Below are positions 1-8,433 of a stretch of DNA of 64,000 nucleotides, one piece after another (within the stretch, counting starts at the first letter, position 1; the number at the start of each line of letters is the position of its first letter). This DNA comes from an uncultured Gemmatimonadota bacterium (lineage in GTDB: Bacteria; Gemmatimonadota; Gemmatimonadetes; Palauibacterales; Palauibacteraceae): contig CAJWLK010000010.1 of assembly GCA_913043255.1 (NCBI GenBank), positions 1-64,000 on the forward strand. Direction: 5' to 3'. The notes beneath the pieces are model-generated. The model did not search any database. It was given only the letters and a program-made list of their open reading frames with translations, and was not told the DNA's origin. Position numbers and translations under genes: made by a program.

Positions 1-347
1 CATTGAACGGCGGAGGTGTGTTACTAGGTGAGCTCGAGAGCCCGTTCTGAAACATATCGGTAGCGACAATGAAGTAGTCTTCAGGATTCAACGCCAAATC
101 ATCACCGATAAGAAAATCATATCCGTGATGATCTCCAGCATAGAAAGACGGCAGCAAGATGACATTGTCTTTCGCTGCATTAAGTTGGCCGTGGGTCACG
201 TAGGAAAGTTTGGCATCGGGTAATACAACGCCGCTCTCCAGCGTAAAATCACCAAGGGCAAAAATCTTGTGCTCGCCTCCAGCCAGAACATTCTGAGATA
301 AAGTTAAGGCTGCACAACAAACCCAAGCAGATAGTCCTATCGTCATT
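1..347 (-). CDS. MetX-like alpha/beta hydrolase, N-terminal part only (gene leaves the window)
   Basis: About 115 residues are visible, starting at an ATG 15 nt after the stop of the VPS10-like gene, so the two are probably co-transcribed. The start MTIGLSAWVCCAALTLSQNV is a signal peptide with likely cleavage after LA, so the enzyme should be exported. The mature part follows the homoserine O-acetyltransferase-like hydrolase pattern: a beta sheet start (FTLESG, AKLSYVTHG), a Gly/His-rich oxyanion stretch (PSFYAGDHHG), then IVATDMFQNG followed by LSSSPSNTPPPFN. The catalytic Ser, Asp and His lie beyond the edge. An exported member is unlikely to be the biosynthetic MetX and is better described as a secreted acyl-transferase/hydrolase of that fold. 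Family confidence is good, substrate unknown. Confidence 0.72.
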
Positions 348-362
348 GTACTTACTCTTAAA

Positions 363-3300
363 TCAGCGACGTCTTGGAATAGGAATCGGTTCGCCTAGGG
401 ATGGTACCACGCCAATATTAGTTAGCAGCGCCTCAAACGCTGGCATGCGGTTCGTCAGCATACTGTTGATGCGTTCGATCACTTTAGGCATCACCTCCCA
501 AGTCTGATCGATCGACCACAACTGATCCGCGCTCGGGCGACCCGACCAATTCTCAATGCTTCCCGTTTGCCGTCCCATCCGGTTAGCTTCGGAAAAATCT
601 TCGCGTAGTTCTTCCAGAGTCTCAGACAAATCTTCGATGTCCCCCTCAATCTGTGCTTTATCTTCCTCCTCCAGATTGGCCGTTGCGACAAGTTTTTCGA
701 TTTCGTTCATCCGTTGGTCCATTGCGGTCAGCCGTTGTGCGGCATCGCGTATCGGCTGGGCTAATGCATACACCTGCATCAACGCCTTCTGACGTTCTAC
801 GAGATCAGATCGAGAGGCATTACGGCGAGGGTCAAGCCGAACTTCAATCTCCCGCGTGTGGCTCTCATCACCAACGGTTAGACGGGCCATGTAAGTCCCG
901 GGTAGTACGCGGGGACCCGCTCCCATTGGTGGTCCCCCACGGAATCCACCTCCCTCATTCGACGCTTCAAAGGCGGGTTCAAGTCTGAAGTCCCACATAA
1001 CTTGCTGGACCCCTACCTCGTTGGAAGGCTTAAGGGTACGGATGACATCGCCAGCAGAGTCAAGAATTTCTAGCCGGAGTGGTCTGGAATCTTGGTCCCA
1101 CATGGACTCAAGTTTCCTCCCTCGGACTCCCATCGGACTGACGGTTCCGTCTGGGCCGATCTCAGATACGGTGACGAGTGTACTACCGTCACTACCCCCG
1201 TTCTGTCCTGTTGCTGTCGTCCCACTATCGACGGGCTCACGCAGATAATATCGGATTGCAGCGGCGTTTGGCGGATTATCTGCCACGAATGTGGCAGGTT
1301 GAAACGGCCAATCCATGCCCATAGACCAGATCGTTGCCCGGCGGCTCCCGAATAAGTGTGCGGCAGAGGCAAGAACTTGATTCGATAACTCCTGGAGCGG
1401 TGTGATGTCGTCCAAGATCCAGATGCTCCGTCCATGTGTACCGAGCACCAAATCATTTTCACGTGTGTGAATTGCTATGTCGTCTACTGCAACTGGTGGG
1501 AGGTTATTCTGCATTCTTCCCCACGAACCACCTGCATCAATCGATACGTACAAGCCGATTTCATTGCCAAGAAACAGTAGGTTAGAGTTTTCCGGGTGCT
1601 CGCGGATCACGTTGACAGACCACCCCTCGGGGAGGCCATTAGTGATCTTTCGCCAGGTGGATCCGAAATCATTACTCACAAACGTATACGGGGAGTAGTC
1701 ATCATTGCGGTGCCCATCAAAGGTGGCATACACTCGGCCGTCCACTTCGTAGGATGCTTCAATCCGACTCACGTAGGTTCGTGGCGGAACCCCGGATACT
1801 CGGTCGATTACGTTCGTCCATGTTGCGCCCTGATCTCGCGTAACTTGCAAGTTTCCATCATCGGTCCCGACATAGAGGACATCGGGAGAATGTTTCGATT
1901 CAGCGAGCGCAGTAATATTGCCGTATGATGAGATCCCGTCATGGCGAGATAGGGTTTCATCCGTGACGAGACGTCCCATGATTGAGACAGTATCACGGTC
2001 AATCATTTTTGTGAGGTCTGGACTGGCTTCTTCCCACGTCGTTCCTCGATCTCTAGAACGCATCAGATGATTTCCACCGAGATAAATCGTTGCTGGGTCA
2101 TGGTGTGAAATTGCGAAGGGAGAGTCCCAATTGAACCGGTAATTTCGGTTTTCTTCACCCGACGTGGGTCGGGGGACAGGTCGTATTGATTGCGCTTCGC
2201 GTGAAGCGACATCAATGCGCGCCATGTTCCCGCCCTGTGACTCTGAAAAAAGGATGTTGGGATCGGTTGGGTCAGCATGATTATGGAATCCATCACCAAA
2301 CCAAACATGTGTCCAATCGCGGTTGCGAACTCCCCAAGTAGATTGGGTTCGGTGTGGAGCACACCAATTCCCGTTGTCCTGAAGCCCACCACAAACATAG
2401 TAGGGATCGCGCATGTCCACGTCGATTTCGTAAAACTGACCAATAGGCATGTTACGGATGGATCTCCATGTTTTCGCCCCATCCCTGGAGAAAGCTAAAC
2501 CGCCGTCATTTCCGTTGATCAGGTGGTTTGAGTTGTCTGGGTTGATCCACATCGAATGATGATCCGAATGGATGTTTTCTGTCGCATTTCCGGGCCACCA
2601 AGTTCGACCGCCATCGTCGGACGCAGATGCCTGAACCCCACCCAGATAGATTCGCTCTGGATTGTTTGGATCAATGCGTATCAAGGAAAAATACATAGGT
2701 CGAGGATTACGAGTGCTCATCATCTCCCATGTCTCACCGCGATCTTCTGACCGGTACACGCCGCTCCCCTCCTCCGCCTGGACCACTGCGTACACTAGAT
2801 TCCCATCGCGACGGTAAACATCCAATCCAATGCGGCCCATCTCTGTATTAGGCAGCCCTCCTTCGAGTCGAGACCAATTGTCGCCACCATCAGTCGTGCG
2901 CCAGATACCCGATCCCCCTCCACCGGCTGCAAACCCGAAACCCGTTCTCCGTCGTTGATAGGTGGCTGCGAAAAGCGTATTGGGATCGGCGTGGTCCATT
3001 ACGAGATCGATTACTCCAGTGTCTTCATCCACATACAACACCTTGTCCCATGTCTCACCGCCATTGGTTGTACGGAAAACGCCACGTGTCTCATTGGCTC
3101 CCCATAGGTGTCCAACTGCTCCGACGTAGACGATGTCCGGGTTGGAGTGATGAATCATTATTCGGCTGATGTGTCGGGTATCTTCTAATCCCATGTGGGA
3201 CCATGTAGCACCCGCATCATCAGATTTAAATATTCCAATGCCCCATGGTGAACTTTGGCGGTTTTGTGGCTCTCCTGTGCCGGCCCAGACTGTGTTGGGG

Positions 3301-3641
3301 TTTGAGGGTGCAACGGCGAGGGCACCAATTGATGGCGCAACCTGATCGTCGAAAACCGGGTCCCAAGTCATTCCGTCGTTCATGGTCTTCCAGACGCCTC
3401 CGGCTCCGAGCCCCACGTAGAAGATCCGTGGATCACTCTCCACCACAGCGATGTCTGAGACACGTCCTCCCATTACAGCGGGTCCTATTTCGCGAAACTC
3501 TAGCGCAGAAGCGGCTTCGGCGGCTGTTTCGGATATAGTCTGAGCAGTTGCGAAGACGGGATTAGCGAATGTTACCAGTCCTAGAATGAAGCTGGCCTGA
3601 AAGCGGGATAGACAACGACTTATGATTGGGCGGAACAGCAT
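363..3641 (-). CDS. Secreted VPS10/sortilin-like beta-propeller protein
   Basis: 1092 residues. A signal peptide occupies about residues 1-34 (hydrophobic ASFILGLVTF, cleavage near ATA). The body is built from Asp-box (BNR) turns of the S/T-x-D-x-G-x-T-W type, for example TMNDGMTWD, SDDAGATWS, TTNGGETWD, TTDGGDNWS, SEDRGETWE, SRDRGTTWE, TRDQGATWT and SNDFGSTWR. I count about eleven, as expected for two sortilin-like propellers. A C-terminal Ig/FlgD-like segment (about 850-960, with LPGTYMARLTVGD) and a charged helical region (about 985-1040) follow. No membrane anchor is seen. Such proteins are abundant in Gemmatimonadota and Bacteroidota and are usually labelled glycosyl hydrolase or VPS10 proteins, but I see no catalytic signature. 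The start is an ATG behind a clear GGAGG. It shares an operon with the MetX-like hydrolase downstream. Role unknown; ligand or peptide binding at the cell surface is the likeliest. Confidence 0.85.
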   Translation of the reverse strand: MLFRPIISRCLSRFQASFILGLVTFANPVFATAQTISETAAEAASALEFREIGPAVMGGRVSDIAVVESDPRIFYVGLGAGGVWKTMNDGMTWDPVFDDQVAPSIGALAVAPSNPNTVWAGTGEPQNRQSSPWGIGIFKSDDAGATWSHMGLEDTRHISRIMIHHSNPDIVYVGAVGHLWGANETRGVFRTTNGGETWDKVLYVDEDTGVIDLVMDHADPNTLFAATYQRRRTGFGFAAGGGGSGIWRTTDGGDNWSRLEGGLPNTEMGRIGLDVYRRDGNLVYAVVQAEEGSGVYRSEDRGETWEMMSTRNPRPMYFSLIRIDPNNPERIYLGGVQASASDDGGRTWWPGNATENIHSDHHSMWINPDNSNHLINGNDGGLAFSRDGAKTWRSIRNMPIGQFYEIDVDMRDPYYVCGGLQDNGNWCAPHRTQSTWGVRNRDWTHVWFGDGFHNHADPTDPNILFSESQGGNMARIDVASREAQSIRPVPRPTSGEENRNYRFNWDSPFAISHHDPATIYLGGNHLMRSRDRGTTWEEASPDLTKMIDRDTVSIMGRLVTDETLSRHDGISSYGNITALAESKHSPDVLYVGTDDGNLQVTRDQGATWTNVIDRVSGVPPRTYVSRIEASYEVDGRVYATFDGHRNDDYSPYTFVSNDFGSTWRKITNGLPEGWSVNVIREHPENSNLLFLGNEIGLYVSIDAGGSWGRMQNNLPPVAVDDIAIHTRENDLVLGTHGRSIWILDDITPLQELSNQVLASAAHLFGSRRATIWSMGMDWPFQPATFVADNPPNAAAIRYYLREPVDSGTTATGQNGGSDGSTLVTVSEIGPDGTVSPMGVRGRKLESMWDQDSRPLRLEILDSAGDVIRTLKPSNEVGVQQVMWDFRLEPAFEASNEGGGFRGGPPMGAGPRVLPGTYMARLTVGDESHTREIEVRLDPRRNASRSDLVERQKALMQVYALAQPIRDAAQRLTAMDQRMNEIEKLVATANLEEEDKAQIEGDIEDLSETLEELREDFSEANRMGRQTGSIENWSGRPSADQLWSIDQTWEVMPKVIERINSMLTNRMPAFEALLTNIGVVPSLGEPIPIPRRR

Positions 3642-3713
3642 CGTGGACCTCCATGAGTGACATCACAACTCGAAATTGACACCTAACAAGTTAACGTGAA
3701 ACGGGTGCCGATA

Positions 3714-3753
3714 GGGAGTCCCTCGTACTCATGGAAGAGCCTCCCGTTTTTTT
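3714..3753 (+). promoter_or_regulatory. Inverted repeat followed by seven Ts in the divergent intergenic region
   Basis: GGGAG (3714-3718) can pair with CTCCC (3741-3745), and seven Ts follow at 3747-3753. A smaller nested pairing GAGT/ACTC (3716-3719 with 3727-3730) is also possible. The geometry resembles a weak intrinsic terminator, but no plus-strand gene lies upstream. It would therefore act either as a leader attenuator for the gamma-glutamyltransferase or as a stop for antisense transcripts from the VPS10-like gene. The short stem and 22-nt interior make this tentative. The rest of 3642-3821 holds a TTGACA-like hexamer at 3676 without a convincing -10. Confidence 0.3.
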
Positions 3754-3821
3754 AGGCCTTGAGTGGGCAAGGTCATTTGCGCTACGATTCCTGTCTGACT
3801 CACCTCTGCCGGAGTTTTTTC

Positions 3822-5558
3822 ATGAAAAGACGTGATTTTCTCGCCACCTCTACCGCAGCAGCAGCTGGCTCGACACTCCTCGGATGTGGTCCAGGTGAAT
3901 CTAGGGGAGTGACTTCAGATGGAATTGGTCAGTGGGCTGCTGCGGGCGATGCAAATGTTCCTGGGTTGCTTGGTACAGCGCACCAGAGCGTTTGGGGCCG
4001 TCGCGGCGTGACAGCAGCAGCAGATTACTATGCTTCGCTCGCTGGTACGCAGATCATGATGCAAGGCGGCAATGCGATCGATGCTATCGTGGCGGCAGCA
4101 GCTACACTCAACGTCTCTGAACCTTACATGTCGGGGCTTGGCGGGTTCGGTGGTTTCATGTTGATCTATCTGGCGGAGGAAGGCCGTGTCGTCGGGTTAG
4201 ATGCGCTGGGCCGGAGTCCCAGCGCGTCTTCCGACGAGACGATGACACTGGATGATTTTGAAGCGGGTTATAAAGCTCCAATTGTTCCTGGTGCGTTCAA
4301 AGGGTGGGCTGCTGCTCTTGAGCGGTACGGGACAATGAGTTTGGGTGATGTGTTTGAGCCCGCCATCCAGCTTGCAGAAGATGGCTTCGTAATCTCCAAG
4401 TTTGATCAACTACATACGTCGTCGAGTGTGGACAAACTTTCCCAGTTTCCATCGACAGCTGCTGTCTTTATGCCGAATGGTCGACCACCACGTATGGGTG
4501 AGATCATCAAACAGCCTGATCTTGCCGCCAGTATGCGTCATCTCGCCCGTGCGGGTTCTGATGATTTTTATAAAGGTGAACTGGCTGATCGGATCGTACG
4601 ATTCCTTTCCGAAAACGGCGGGCATCTTACTAAAGCCGACTTGGAAGCGTACGACGTAGAGTGGCGGGAACCAATTACGACCACATTCCAGGGACACACA
4701 CTCCATGCAATGCCACCGGGATCTTGTGGGATGACGATGTTCCAGGTGTTGAACATTATGGATGGATTTGACCTGTCGAACATGGACCTGTACGGATCTG
4801 AATTTGCACACCTATGGCTTGAAGCTTTCAAACTCGGCCTTATCGATGATGACCGGTATAACACAGGTAAAAAAGTCGATATACCAGTCGACAGAATCAT
4901 CTCGAAGGCTTATGCGGACGAGCAACGGGCGAAAATTGATCCTACTCGTGTCGCTTCTTTCTCGGGGGATCCCTTCCCGTTCTTTGGAACGACCAGTCTC
5001 TCTTCAGCAGATCGCTGGGGGAATGCGGTTGCGTTCACACAATCGCTCGTGAGTGTCTATGGAAGTGGTGTTATCGCCGGAGATACTGGAATCTTCCTTA
5101 ATAATGGACACACATTTGGGTTTGTCCTCGAAGAGGGACATGTGAACTACCTCGAAGGTGGAGAGAAGGCTAAAGGGGTGATGACGCCCTGTGTCGTAAT
5201 GAAAGATGACAAACTTGTGGCGGCTGTCGGAGCAGCGGGTGGGTACACAATTCCACAGACAGTTGGGCAGGTAATCACAAAGCTCACAGCTGGGGAGATG
5301 GACGTACAACTTGCGATTGCTTCGCCGCGCATGCTGGTCAATCGAGGTGGAGGGCGCGCGCCGATACCGGAGGACTCTGTAACGTATCTTGAAGGTGGTT
5401 TCCCACCGTCCGTTTATGCTGAACTGGCTGATCGCGGACATTACTTGGTGGATCCGGGTAACCCAGGTGGCGTTCAAGCCGTCTATCAAGACACAGAAAC
5501 GGGAGCGTTGGCAGGCGGGTCAGATCCGAGGAGAGATGGTCATGCTATTGCATGGTGA
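3822..5558 (+). CDS. ggt: Gamma-glutamyltransferase precursor, Tat-exported lipoprotein
   Basis: 578 residues from the ATG at 3822, chosen because it follows GGAG by 7 nt and opens a twin-arginine signal (MKRRDFLAT) ending in a lipobox (LLGC). An in-frame TTG at 3759 has neither. The family is an N-terminal-nucleophile hydrolase that self-cleaves and moves gamma-glutamyl groups from glutathione-like compounds to water or amino acids. The processing site is visible as FGTTSLSSADRWGNAVAFTQ, with the nucleophile at Thr390, close to Thr391 of the E. coli enzyme. The usual T-x-H of the site is T-T-S here. Length matches the family. The protein should fold in the cytoplasm, be exported by Tat and sit lipid-anchored in the periplasm or outer membrane. 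It overlaps the next gene by 7 nt, so the two are coupled. Confidence 0.93.
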   Translation: MKRRDFLATSTAAAAGSTLLGCGPGESRGVTSDGIGQWAAAGDANVPGLLGTAHQSVWGRRGVTAAADYYASLAGTQIMMQGGNAIDAIVAAAATLNVSEPYMSGLGGFGGFMLIYLAEEGRVVGLDALGRSPSASSDETMTLDDFEAGYKAPIVPGAFKGWAAALERYGTMSLGDVFEPAIQLAEDGFVISKFDQLHTSSSVDKLSQFPSTAAVFMPNGRPPRMGEIIKQPDLAASMRHLARAGSDDFYKGELADRIVRFLSENGGHLTKADLEAYDVEWREPITTTFQGHTLHAMPPGSCGMTMFQVLNIMDGFDLSNMDLYGSEFAHLWLEAFKLGLIDDDRYNTGKKVDIPVDRIISKAYADEQRAKIDPTRVASFSGDPFPFFGTTSLSSADRWGNAVAFTQSLVSVYGSGVIAGDTGIFLNNGHTFGFVLEEGHVNYLEGGEKAKGVMTPCVVMKDDKLVAAVGAAGGYTIPQTVGQVITKLTAGEMDVQLAIASPRMLVNRGGGRAPIPEDSVTYLEGGFPPSVYAELADRGHYLVDPGNPGGVQAVYQDTETGALAGGSDPRRDGHAIAW

Positions 5559-7438
5559 GTCACGGTATAACTTCCACCAAAACCGGCACTAAAACGAGGA
5601 CTAAAGGAGCAATCTTATTGCTGCTTATTTGTGCCAGTGGGTGCTCCGAGTCCAAGCCAACAGACAATCTTTCGCGCAATCAAGCGATTTACGTACCTAT
5701 GCGAGATGGGGTTAAAATCGCGGTGGATGTGTGGTTGCCGGAGGGGATTGAGCCGGGTATGAAACTCCCTACCGTAATTCGAGCCACTCGGTACTGGCGA
5801 GCGCAAGATAGGGTAGGAGCTTCCATTGCTCAGCGATCTAACTTTGAAGAAGCGAACCGCTTCAACTCGGCAGGCTATGTACTCGTTCTCGTCGATGCTC
5901 GAGGTAGTGGCGCGTCGTTTGGGATGCGGCGCTTTGAGATGGCTGAGGATGAAGTTCGCGATTACGGTGAAGTTGTAGATTGGATCATAGCCCAACCATG
6001 GTCAAACGGTCGTGTCGGTGCCTATGGCGTTTCCTATGCGGGGAATACGGCCGAGATGTTATCCGTTAATGGGCACCCAGCCGTGAAGGCGATTGCGCCA
6101 CTTTTCAACGACTTTGATAACTTTGGCCACCTGATTTTCCCTGGGGGAATTTTGACGGTCGGGTTCCTCGAGGATTGGTCGAACCGTGTCCGTCTTATGG
6201 ATATGAATGATATATGTGCGCTTTCCGAAGTCGAGGGCTCTAGTTGTGGGCAACTCTTAGGAGAGATTAGCGGGGTGAAGCCGGTAGATGGGGATACGGA
6301 TTACTCGATGCTCAATAGTGCCGTGTCGGAACACCAGGCGAACACCGTGCCTTTCGAAGCCGCGCTCGAATACGAATTTAGAGATGACCCGTTTGGTCCC
6401 TTCGGTGAAACAAATGTGGGGCACCGGCGCAGTACATCTGGGCACCTGCCTCAGATTGAATCTTCGGGCGTTGCAATGTTTATTCGAGTTGGGTGGCAAG
6501 ATGCGGGGACAGTAAACGGTGCCCTAGGTCGCTTCAATACGATCTCTAACTCGCAGCAGGTATTAATTGGGCCCTGGGACCACGGAGCGAAGAACGATGC
6601 GGACCCATTCGAGCCCGAGGAGAAGTCTGTCCAGCCCGATCCGGACGACCAATTTACTGAGATGGCGCTTTTTTTTGATAGCCACTTGAAGGAAGGAGGT
6701 TCAGAGAAAACACCGACGGAAATTAGCTACTATACACTAGGTAGTGGAAACTGGACCACGACTGAGGTGTGGCCTCCCGAGGGGTTCGAAACAAAAACGT
6801 GGTACTTCAAGGAAGATGGAGGCTTGGAGTTAGATGCCCCGAGAGTTGCCGAAGCCAATGACCTATATACGGTTGATTTCAGTGCAACGACTGGAGTCCA
6901 AAACCGTTGGTACACCAACGGTGGGGCAGGTGATGTCGTGTATCCTGATCGTGCGGAAGAAGACAGAAAGCTCCTTACTTATACGAGTGATCCTATGTCT
7001 TCCGATGTCGAAATTACTGGGCACCCGCTTGTGACACTTTTTGTAGATTCGGAGACGCCTGATGCGGCGTTTATCGTTTACCTGGAAGTTGTCGCCCCAA
7101 ATGGACGTGTCACCTACGTGACTGAAGGGCAATTGCGCGGTGTGGTGCGTGCGGTTACAGAAGCCGAACCACTGTACCGAAAATATGGGCCCCACCGAAG
7201 CGAACTCCGAGATGATGCTCTTCCACTGGTCCCAGGTGAGATTGCGGAAATCGATTTCGATCTATGGGCAACGTCGGTGCTAGTTCGGGAAGGATACCGA
7301 ATACGGATCGCATTGGCGGGGGCAGACGCAGACACGTTCCTTCGATACCCACGAGATGGTAGTGTCCCTCAATGGACAGTCCACCGCAGCACTACGCATG
7401 CGTCCCGCATTGATCTGCCGATGCGTAAGCGCTTTTGA
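5552..7438 (+). CDS. CocE/NonD family alpha/beta hydrolase, lipoprotein
   Basis: 628 residues. The start ATG lies inside the stop region of the gamma-glutamyltransferase gene (7-nt overlap), pointing to translational coupling. The N-terminus is a lipoprotein signal (GAILLLLICASGC). The catalytic domain is of the X-Pro dipeptidyl-peptidase/cocaine-esterase class (peptidase family S15): the nucleophile elbow GVSYAG places Ser161, the acid is probably Asp317 in GWQDAG, and His344 lies in GPWDHG. A C-terminal jelly-roll domain (about 440-628) is typical of CocE and PepX. Members cleave esters, amides or proline dipeptides. Beside an exported gamma-glutamyltransferase, peptide or amide scavenging is a reasonable inference, but the substrate cannot be read from sequence. 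Confidence 0.88.
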   Translation: MVSHGITSTKTGTKTRTKGAILLLLICASGCSESKPTDNLSRNQAIYVPMRDGVKIAVDVWLPEGIEPGMKLPTVIRATRYWRAQDRVGASIAQRSNFEEANRFNSAGYVLVLVDARGSGASFGMRRFEMAEDEVRDYGEVVDWIIAQPWSNGRVGAYGVSYAGNTAEMLSVNGHPAVKAIAPLFNDFDNFGHLIFPGGILTVGFLEDWSNRVRLMDMNDICALSEVEGSSCGQLLGEISGVKPVDGDTDYSMLNSAVSEHQANTVPFEAALEYEFRDDPFGPFGETNVGHRRSTSGHLPQIESSGVAMFIRVGWQDAGTVNGALGRFNTISNSQQVLIGPWDHGAKNDADPFEPEEKSVQPDPDDQFTEMALFFDSHLKEGGSEKTPTEISYYTLGSGNWTTTEVWPPEGFETKTWYFKEDGGLELDAPRVAEANDLYTVDFSATTGVQNRWYTNGGAGDVVYPDRAEEDRKLLTYTSDPMSSDVEITGHPLVTLFVDSETPDAAFIVYLEVVAPNGRVTYVTEGQLRGVVRAVTEAEPLYRKYGPHRSELRDDALPLVPGEIAEIDFDLWATSVLVREGYRIRIALAGADADTFLRYPRDGSVPQWTVHRSTTHASRIDLPMRKRF

Positions 7439-7519
7439 GTGATTCTCATGCCTACACGTTGTACGCTATAACAAAGTGATTGAGCAGTTAGTTTGTCCCA
7501 CGGAAGTGACCTGCCAAGG

Positions 7520-8290
7520 TCAGTGGAGCAACTGCATCGTCACGGACTGATTCATCGCCATCATCATGCCAGCCGTACTCATGTCCAGATTTACGATGGT
7601 CTCTGAACGTTCGACTCGTCTCCCTTCCACGTCGAACATGATTGTTCCAGATAAGTCTCCCGTACCATCCATCGCCATCCCCTGAGCATTTCCAGCCATG
7701 GTGATTGGGCCAACAAAATCAATTGAGGCGATGTGTCCGGAGACGCCCACAAGCGTATAGGTGATATTCATGCCTAAGGTCATGGAGCCCCCCACCCCCG
7801 TAGGCACATCCACATTAATATTTGCATCCCACGATTCTCCTGGACTAACTGGGTTCTCAGGCAGTTCGAGTGTGAACCAGGTGCCAGCACCTAGATCGAG
7901 AACTTCAGATGCAGATGGCATTAGCTCTATCATGCGACCTCGAGTATCCACTTTCATCGTTTGTGACTGTCCCGCTATGTCTGGGATAGTCTGTCCCATC
8001 GCTTGCAACATCGGCATCGCTATGTCTGCTGAGTCTGTCTTGGTCTGGAGTTCAAACACCTCTCCATCTGAATTCAGGATAGTGTGTGTCTGATATACGC
8101 GCCCTCTCATGAGAGGGCCATCAGTCGGCATCATAGGTATATCCATGAACGTTTCTAATCCCATCATGTATTGATTCACGACCCCCTCTTCGGAATTCAA
8201 CCGAAGGAGTACGGATTGGCCCTGTAGGGGCACATGGACCGTTAGACTGACGATCGTCATGATGGTTATGCGAATGAGCCGGATGTTCAC
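7520..8290 (-). CDS. Secreted DUF6263-like protein of unknown function
   Basis: 256 residues from a GTG at 8290, chosen because AGGAGG stands 4 nt before it and it begins a signal peptide (MNIRLIRITIMTIVSLTVHV, cleavage near LQG). The open frame extends upstream to 8488, but that part would run through the promoter region of the divergent rel gene. The mature part is unusually rich in Met (YMMGLETFMDIPMM, AGMMMAMNQS) and predicted beta strands, with repeated G-x-M-x-x-D-G-T segments near the C-terminus. The composition and layout resemble DUF6263, but I cannot confirm that by search. There are no cysteines in the mature part and no catalytic motif. It converges on the CocE-type gene across an 81-nt gap that holds only a short 5-bp stem. 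Confidence 0.7.
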   Translation of the reverse strand: MNIRLIRITIMTIVSLTVHVPLQGQSVLLRLNSEEGVVNQYMMGLETFMDIPMMPTDGPLMRGRVYQTHTILNSDGEVFELQTKTDSADIAMPMLQAMGQTIPDIAGQSQTMKVDTRGRMIELMPSASEVLDLGAGTWFTLELPENPVSPGESWDANINVDVPTGVGGSMTLGMNITYTLVGVSGHIASIDFVGPITMAGNAQGMAMDGTGDLSGTIMFDVEGRRVERSETIVNLDMSTAGMMMAMNQSVTMQLLH

Positions 8291-8369
8291 GAGGCCTCCT
8301 AAGCTGACAATGCTTTTATAAACTTCCAGGAGTGTGGGTTCTATCGCTACCCATACTCGAAACCGCATT

Positions 8370-8399
8370 TTGTGTATATTACAACATCGATGATATAAA
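8370..8399 (+). promoter_or_regulatory. Putative sigma-70 promoter for rel
   Basis: TTGTGT (8370-8375) and TATAAA (8394-8399) are separated by 18 nt, leaving a leader of about 28 nt before the GTG of rel. The hexamers match the consensus well enough to propose a promoter, but other AT-rich hexamers lie close by (TATATT at 8375-8380), so the exact -10 is uncertain. Confidence 0.4.
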
Positions 8400-8433
8400 C
8401 GGAGTCCGCACTGTTTGGGGTCCGGAGTTTTTT

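Noticed and set aside
491-3538. Many open frames on the opposite strand or other frames within the VPS10-like gene
   Set aside because: They are short, lack ribosome-binding sites and recognisable domains, and arise from the base pattern of the long repeat-rich gene.
3759-3821. Longer TTG start for the gamma-glutamyltransferase
   Set aside because: It lacks a ribosome-binding site and would place 21 residues before an obvious twin-arginine signal; ATG 3822 has GGAG at good distance.
7439-7519. Terminator between the convergent CocE-type and DUF6263-like genes
   Set aside because: TGACC/GGTCA gives only a 5-bp stem without a T tract.
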